From Paenibacillus sp. FSL K6-0276 (GTDB lineage Bacteria; Bacillota; Bacilli; Paenibacillales; Paenibacillaceae), in assembly GCF_037977235.1 (NCBI RefSeq), contig NZ_CP150276.1:5332001-5396000 (forward strand): a stretch of DNA of 64,000 nucleotides, read 5' to 3'. This document shows, one piece after another, positions 59,773 to 64,000 of this stretch. How positions within the stretch are numbered: the first letter of the stretch is position 1; each line of letters starts with the position of its first letter. The notes beneath the pieces are model-generated. The model was given only the letters and a program-made list of their open reading frames with translations. It searched no databases and was not told where the DNA came from. The translations under genes were made by a program, and so were the position numbers.

Positions 59773-60714
59773 TTACAGAATGACTGCACTGTGCTCCAAG
59801 CTTTCGATATATTTCTCAGCATCCATAGCTGCCATACATCCACTACCTGCTGCAGTAATCGCTTGTCTGTAACGAGTATCCTGCACATCGCCACATGCGA
59901 ATACGCCTGGAATATTGGTTTCGGAAGTGCCTGGGTTCGTCATGATATAACCATCCGCATTAGTTGTAATCTGTCCACCTAAGAAAGAGGTGTTAGGATG
60001 GTGGCCAATTGCAACAAACACGCCACTTGCTTCGATAATTTCTTCTTCTCCGGTCTCATTGTTAAGCACTTTTAGTCCATTCACACCTTTGTCGCTGGAA
60101 GTAACTTCGAGAGGTGTGCGATTCAGGTTCCAGTCTACTTTAACATTAGCGCGAACGCGATCCTGCATGATCTTCGAAGCACGCAGTTCTCCACGACGGT
60201 GCACCAAAGTTACTTTGGAAGCAAAACGAGTCAAGAAGCCAGCTTCTTCAAGTGCGGAATCTCCACCGCCAACAACCACGATCTCTTTATTGCGGAAGAA
60301 AAATCCGTCACAGGTAGCGCAGGTACTCACACCGCGTCCCACGTTATCTTGCTCCCCTGGGATACCGAGATATTTTGCCGTAGCGCCTGTGGAAATGATC
60401 AATGTATCTGTGGTAAGAACGCCCATTCCTTCAACATTCAGCTTAAAAGGACGTTCTCCAAGTTCTACACTGTTCACCCAGCCCGTACGGAATTCCGCAC
60501 CAAAACGTTCAGCTTGTTTACGCATATTATCCATCAAATCAGGACCCATGATTCCTTCAGGAAATCCAGGGAAATTCTCCACTTCTGTTGTAGTGGTCAA
60601 TTGTCCACCGGGTTGGGGTCCTTCGATTACTAGTGGGTTCAAATTGGCACGAGCCAAATAGATAGCGGCGGTTAATCCTGCCGGTCCGGTACCAACAATT
60701 ATTGATTTATACAT
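59773..60714 (-). CDS. trxB: Thioredoxin reductase
   Basis: 313-residue FAD/NADPH flavoprotein that reduces thioredoxin. The FAD motif GTGPAGLTAAIYLARANL (~residues 8-25), redox-active CATCDG (~134-139), the NADPH motif VVGGGDSALEEAGFL and the C-terminal FAD motif VFACGDVQDTRYRQAITAAG are present. AAGGAGG lies before the ATG. A PerR-box match with one mismatch lies ~50 bases upstream, suggesting induction by peroxide. It is followed by the glutaredoxin-like gene. Confidence 0.96.
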   Translation of the reverse strand: MYKSIIVGTGPAGLTAAIYLARANLNPLVIEGPQPGGQLTTTTEVENFPGFPEGIMGPDLMDNMRKQAERFGAEFRTGWVNSVELGERPFKLNVEGMGVLTTDTLIISTGATAKYLGIPGEQDNVGRGVSTCATCDGFFFRNKEIVVVGGGDSALEEAGFLTRFASKVTLVHRRGELRASKIMQDRVRANVKVDWNLNRTPLEVTSSDKGVNGLKVLNNETGEEEIIEASGVFVAIGHHPNTSFLGGQITTNADGYIMTNPGTSETNIPGVFACGDVQDTRYRQAITAAGSGCMAAMDAEKYIESLEHSAVIL

Positions 60715-60759
60715 ATCTATGTCCTCCTTGAGCTAGACGGCAATGACGTCGCTTCTTAT

Positions 60760-60774
60760 TTAAAATAATTATAA
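60760..60774 (-). promoter_or_regulatory. PerR box upstream of trxB
   Basis: On the minus strand TTATAATTATTTTAA matches the consensus TTATAATnATTATAA at 13 of 14 defined positions. It contains TATAAT, so it would overlap the -10 region and allow direct repression by PerR, encoded at 1118-1549. Confidence 0.65.
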
Positions 60775-60870
60775 TGTAGTGTTAATTATGATAACAGAAA
60801 GCAAATATGTCAATATGCCAGACTCCCTCGTTCCAGAACTATTTCGTGAACAATTTAATTTCAAAAAATA

Positions 60871-62835
60871 TTATCGCAATAATCTTAGTCCATTTAGAAT
60901 AACTAATATCGTACTGCCTTCATGACCTATCACGCCAAAAGGAAGTGCGATCCCCTGCACAAAGTTACTGATCATAAGCACTGCGATCACAGTCACTGCA
61001 AAAATCATATTTTGTTTCACAATACGCTGCGAACGACGTGCCAATGATATCGTTGAAGCAATCTCTTCTATATTATCATTCATAAGCACTACATCGGCTA
61101 TTTCGAGCGCTGCTCCGCTCCCTTTCATGCCCATACCCATCCCTACGGTTGCTGTCGCCAAAGCAGGTGCATCATTCACACCATCACCCACCATAACAAC
61201 GTGACCATACTTTTCACGTAGTGCCTTGATATGCTTCACTTTATCCTCTGGTAAAAGGTCGGAAAATACCATATCTACTCCAGTTGCACCTGCAATAACC
61301 TGAGCCGTAGCGTCACGGTCACCGGTAAGCATTGCTACTTTAATCCCAAGCTCCTGCAGCTTCCGCACAGCGGCTTCTGCTTGTGGACGAACCGTATCCT
61401 GCAAGGCTATCATCCCCGCAATCTGCTCACCATCCAGAATAATAGAAACTGTCTTTCCCTCTTCCGCCAACTGCTGCCGCTTAAGTCTCCAAAACTCCAG
61501 TTCAGGGTTCATCGCAGACGAAGTCAGCTCATCCAGCAAATTGGACTTTCCGATTTTCCAGAGGTGTCCGTCGATTTGACCTTCAATCCCCCAGCCTGTA
61601 ATGGTTTTACTGTCCCGCACTCCCCGTAGCTCTAGGCCTTCATCTTCAGCCTTACGTACAATCGCTTCCGCCAGTGGATGACGGGACATGTTCTCAATGG
61701 ATGCACTAACTGCCAGCAATTCTTGTCGACTGTACCCTTCACCCGCAATAAAATCAGTGACCTGTGGGGTTCCCTCTGTAAGTGTCCCTGTCTTATCAAA
61801 AGCCACAACCGTTGTGCGTGCCATATTTTCTAGATGAACCCCGCCTTTAAACAGAATCCCTTTTCGCGCACTTTTGGAGATGGCCGACAGCATCGCTGGC
61901 ATAATGGACGAGACTAATGCGCAAGGCGAAGCGACTACTAGAAAGACCATTGCTTTATAAAAGGTTGCGCTCCAGCTCCAGTCCAGCAGAAACGGTGGAA
62001 GGAGAATGAGTGCCACTGTCGAGGCTACGACTACCCGAGCATAAATGGCTTCAAGTCTTTTAATAAAACGCTGCGAGTTGGGAACTTCCGTTTCTGCTTC
62101 TTCTACCATTTTGATGATTTTGGCAAAAAGGGTGTTCTCAGCAGCTTTCGTTACTTCAATATAAAGTGGTCCTTCTCCATTCACAGTGCCTGCAAATACT
62201 TCGCTACCCGCAGTTTTCTCGACAGGTACTGACTCTCCCGTTATGGAGGCCTGATCTACTGCCGATTCCCCCCGAGAAACCTTGCCGTCTGCAGGAATCA
62301 AATCCCCTGGACGCACAAGCAGCAGATCTCCGATTACCAACTGGTCAATATTTACTTCATTCATGCTTCCTTTTTCAATCCGCATGGCCGTGGCCGGTTT
62401 GAGGGCCATCAGCGAGGAAATATCCTTTTTACTACGTTCCATCGTATAACTCTCTAATGCACCACTTAGCGCAAAAATAAAAATGAGCATGGCTCCTTCA
62501 TTCCAGTACCCGATGGAGGCTGCGCCCAGTGCGGCTGCAATCATCAGTAGGTTCACATCGAGATCACGTTCTTTGACGAGCGTTTCTACGCCTTCCTTTG
62601 CCTTGTTCCAGCCACCAATTGTATAAGAAATGACATAGAGTGCTGTAGATAGTATTTCGGACCAGCCACCAACAGCCCAAGCAAGAAGCATAAGCAACCC
62701 GCTGCCCAGAGCAGCCTGCATTTCGGAGTTGCTCAGCATGGCACGTGGATCGAATCGGCGCTTTGGAGCGCCTGGCTTCTTCATGCTGCCAGAGATTGAT
62801 GTCTGTTGGGGTAGATGTTTTGATGTTGCTTGCAT
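60871..62835 (-). CDS. pfeT: P1B-type metal-exporting ATPase, PfeT/ZosA-like
   Basis: 654-residue P-type ATPase. The membrane metal motif reads SPCAL (in VFLVVASPCALVSSIMPAML) instead of CPC, the mark of the P1B-4 group that includes B. subtilis PfeT (formerly ZosA), an Fe(II) exporter. DKTGTLTEG (phosphorylated Asp), TGES, MLTGDRDATAQ and VGDGVNDAPALA are intact. The N-terminus has no CxxC metal-binding domain. Two Fur-box-like sites lie upstream. B. subtilis pfeT is repressed by PerR and activated by iron-loaded Fur at tandem sites, so similar control is plausible. Iron efflux is the likely role; Zn or Co cannot be excluded. Confidence 0.88.
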   Translation of the reverse strand: MQATSKHLPQQTSISGSMKKPGAPKRRFDPRAMLSNSEMQAALGSGLLMLLAWAVGGWSEILSTALYVISYTIGGWNKAKEGVETLVKERDLDVNLLMIAAALGAASIGYWNEGAMLIFIFALSGALESYTMERSKKDISSLMALKPATAMRIEKGSMNEVNIDQLVIGDLLLVRPGDLIPADGKVSRGESAVDQASITGESVPVEKTAGSEVFAGTVNGEGPLYIEVTKAAENTLFAKIIKMVEEAETEVPNSQRFIKRLEAIYARVVVASTVALILLPPFLLDWSWSATFYKAMVFLVVASPCALVSSIMPAMLSAISKSARKGILFKGGVHLENMARTTVVAFDKTGTLTEGTPQVTDFIAGEGYSRQELLAVSASIENMSRHPLAEAIVRKAEDEGLELRGVRDSKTITGWGIEGQIDGHLWKIGKSNLLDELTSSAMNPELEFWRLKRQQLAEEGKTVSIILDGEQIAGMIALQDTVRPQAEAAVRKLQELGIKVAMLTGDRDATAQVIAGATGVDMVFSDLLPEDKVKHIKALREKYGHVVMVGDGVNDAPALATATVGMGMGMKGSGAALEIADVVLMNDNIEEIASTISLARRSQRIVKQNMIFAVTVIAVLMISNFVQGIALPFGVIGHEGSTILVILNGLRLLR

Positions 62836-62855
62836 AATAATCGCCGTCCTTTAAA

Positions 62856-62940
62856 GTTTTGTAGGATAACTTCATTGTCTTCTCTTCGCAACAAAACTCG
62901 CCTCGTGAGCATACGCTTTGTTTTGTGAAGGATTACTTCT
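62856..62940 (-). repeat. Second locus of the 65-bp repeat (about 1.3 units)
   Basis: Starts GTTTTGTAGGATAACTTC and restarts GTTTTGTGAAGGATTACTTC after 64 bases. It matches the xylB leader repeats, including the CAAAACTCGC and CGTGAGCAT blocks. It lies 20 bases upstream of the metal ATPase start codon. Confidence 0.8.
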
Positions 62941-62947
62941 GCCAAGT

Positions 62948-62966
62948 GAGAATGAGAGCCATTATT
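62948..62966 (-). promoter_or_regulatory. Fur box 2 upstream of pfeT (proximal)
   Basis: GAGAATGAGAGCCATTATT matches the 19-bp consensus GATAATGATAATCATTATC at 14 positions. It is ~110 bases upstream of the start codon. Confidence 0.5.
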
Positions 62967-62983
62967 AAGACCCCTAAAATGAC

Positions 62984-63014
62984 ACATGCTGCCCCGGCTT
63001 AGCCGGGACAGCAT
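62984..63014. other. Perfect hairpin between the two Fur boxes
   Basis: CATGCTG and CCCGGCT pair with AGCCGGG and CAGCATG across a one-base centre. On the minus strand it is followed by TGTCATTTTAG, a weak T tract. It is either the terminator of aroB or a leader structure of pfeT. Confidence 0.75.
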
Positions 63015-63034
63015 GATTGATAACTATAGGTGAT

Positions 63035-63053
63035 GAGAATGATAATCATTGTT
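63035..63053 (-). promoter_or_regulatory. Fur box 1 upstream of pfeT (distal)
   Basis: GAGAATGATAATCATTGTT matches the Fur consensus at 16 of 19 positions, with a perfect central ATGATAATCAT. It overlaps the start of a TTGCA-n-TACAACTA motif (63052-63068). Confidence 0.7.
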
Positions 63054-63176
63054 GCAATAGTACAACTATATTTCCTTAGTGCAACTTATATTTTAATCAT
63101 ACCACCAGGAATGAAAAAGTAAAGCCTATCTATTCGGCTAACCACCATAAATTTCAAAATAGGTGTAGGTGCCCGC

Positions 63177-64000
63177 TTAGTGGCGAACTTTTTCTAAAAG
63201 TTCTGTTAGGACTTGCTCTTCAACTGGAGTCGAATAAGATCCATCCTCAAAACGTTTCATTGAGCCTATTCCCTCTTGGAACACAAACCGTATAAGCCCA
63301 TTACGCACTTTTTATCTGTGTACATTTTGTCGATTAGCATTCTGTCTGTAATAGTTGCTGGGATTTCGGTCGGCAGACCTGCTTTCTGTAGTAATGCAAT
63401 CACACGCAGCTTCTCATCAGAAGATACAAATCCCATTTGCTCTGCCAGCCGTACCTGAATAGCAAGGCCTATTGCAATTGCTTCACCATGCAACAATTCA
63501 TAGCCACTTAAAGCCTCTAGTGCTCGACCTGCGGTATGCCCCAGATTAAGAATTTGGCGCAGATTGTTCTCTAGCTCGTCCTTTTCTACCACACTATATT
63601 TGATCTCACAATTATGAAGTGCAATCTGTTCGCAAACCTCTCGATCTAAAACAAGTTCACCTTCCGAGGAGACTACTTTATCCATATTTCGCTCCAAAAA
63701 CTCGAAAAATCCCGCATCGGCGATGCAGGCATGTTTGATCGTTTCAGCCAAGCCGCTGCGGAGCTCACGAACCGGAAGTGTTCTCCAAGCTGCCAAGTCG
63801 ATATACACCTTTTTAGGTTGATGAAATACACCGATAAGATTGGTGGCCACCGGAGTATTCACGCCTGTTTTTCCACCAATGGATGCATCTGCTGCCGCTA
63901 ATAGGGTAGTTGCATAGTTCAAACTCGGCACTCCACGGCCAAACGTACCCGCAAGAAAACCTCCCAAATCGGTTACTGCACCGCCTCCAACCGCAATGAT
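63177..64000 (-). CDS. aroB: 3-dehydroquinate synthase, frameshifted 3' part (5' end beyond window)
   Basis: AroB cyclises DAHP to 3-dehydroquinate in the shikimate pathway. The visible part has GGGAVTDLGGFLAGTFGRG (NAD and substrate site), ADASIGGKTGVNT, HACIADAGFFEFLE, and the metal His in LNLGHTAGRALEAL and LHGEAIAIGL. The uninterrupted frame ends prematurely at 63266 (..YTDKKCVMGLYG..). One base further, the +1 frame reads VRNGLIRFVFQEGIGSMKRF and continues to a stop at 63177, the expected end of the family. A run of five T (63309-63313; A on the coding strand) marks the shift, so loss of one base there, in the genome or in the assembly, explains it. Confidence 0.88.

Noticed and set aside
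59990..60661. 223-residue plus-strand frame
   Set aside because: It is antisense to trxB, which has all catalytic motifs. The frame has no ribosome site or family resemblance.

Overview
The window looks like a chromosomal segment of a spore-forming Firmicute of the Paenibacillus type. This rests on PerR, GatCAB, SigB/RsbW/RsbV and YyaC proteins that resemble Bacillales families, GGAGG-type ribosome sites, TTG/GTG starts, an L-box lysine riboswitch and moderate GC. Most genes lie on the minus strand. No tRNA, rRNA, CRISPR array or prophage was seen. One complete IS4-type insertion sequence is present.

Layout. 1-8.2 kb: a truncated GH18-type cell-envelope glycosidase, the peroxide regulator perR, a DUF4097 membrane protein, a GNAT acetyltransferase, gatB-gatA-gatC and a small conserved gene. 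8.3-11.4 kb: a six-gene block in the order of the B. subtilis sigY-yxlCDEFG operon (ECF sigma factor, small membrane proteins, ABC exporter) with an ECF-type promoter. 11.9-13.7 kb: dedA, thioredoxin-like and metallo-hydrolase genes. 14-16 kb: an SDR oxidoreductase and a divergent sdpR-sdpI immunity operon with a palindromic operator. 16-18.7 kb: an O-antigen-ligase-like gene that appears frameshifted and carries two in-frame repeat expansions. 18.9-20.2 kb: the IS. 20.5-31.2 kb: assorted metabolic and hypothetical genes, a decayed MFS transporter, yyaC, a yfkK-type gene, an asparaginase, a GH13 neopullulanase-type enzyme beside a remnant sugar permease, and two small envelope proteins.

31.3-40.5 kb holds a contiguous stress-signalling block: REC-PP2C phosphatase, a 1222-residue hybrid kinase, a CheR-type methyltransferase, a second hybrid kinase, then rsbV-rsbW-sigB. 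It resembles the RsbK/RsbY/RsbM control of SigB known in the B. cereus group, with an extra kinase. 40.7-50 kb: DUF948 and DUF1328 stress-type proteins, an NlpC/P60 hydrolase, a CDF metal exporter, an ABC-F protein with one degenerate ATP site, a NAPE-PLD-like hydrolase and a CvfC/YpgR-type HEAT protein. 49.6-51.5 kb: lysine riboswitch plus lysP-type permease. 52.8-53.9 kb is a graveyard of GH95 and sensor-kinase fragments. 54-58.8 kb: xylB, xylA and divergent xylR. 59-64 kb: a small membrane protein, a glutaredoxin-like protein, trxB with a PerR box, a PfeT-type metal ATPase with two Fur boxes, and an aroB 3' half that appears frameshifted.

The most unusual feature is a family of about 100-bp intergenic elements (ten copies at nine loci). 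Each has two consecutive hairpins, and paired substitutions preserve the stems. A second, 65-bp repeat occurs as a triple tandem array just upstream of xylB and once just upstream of the metal ATPase gene. All regulatory sites are read from sequence patterns only.
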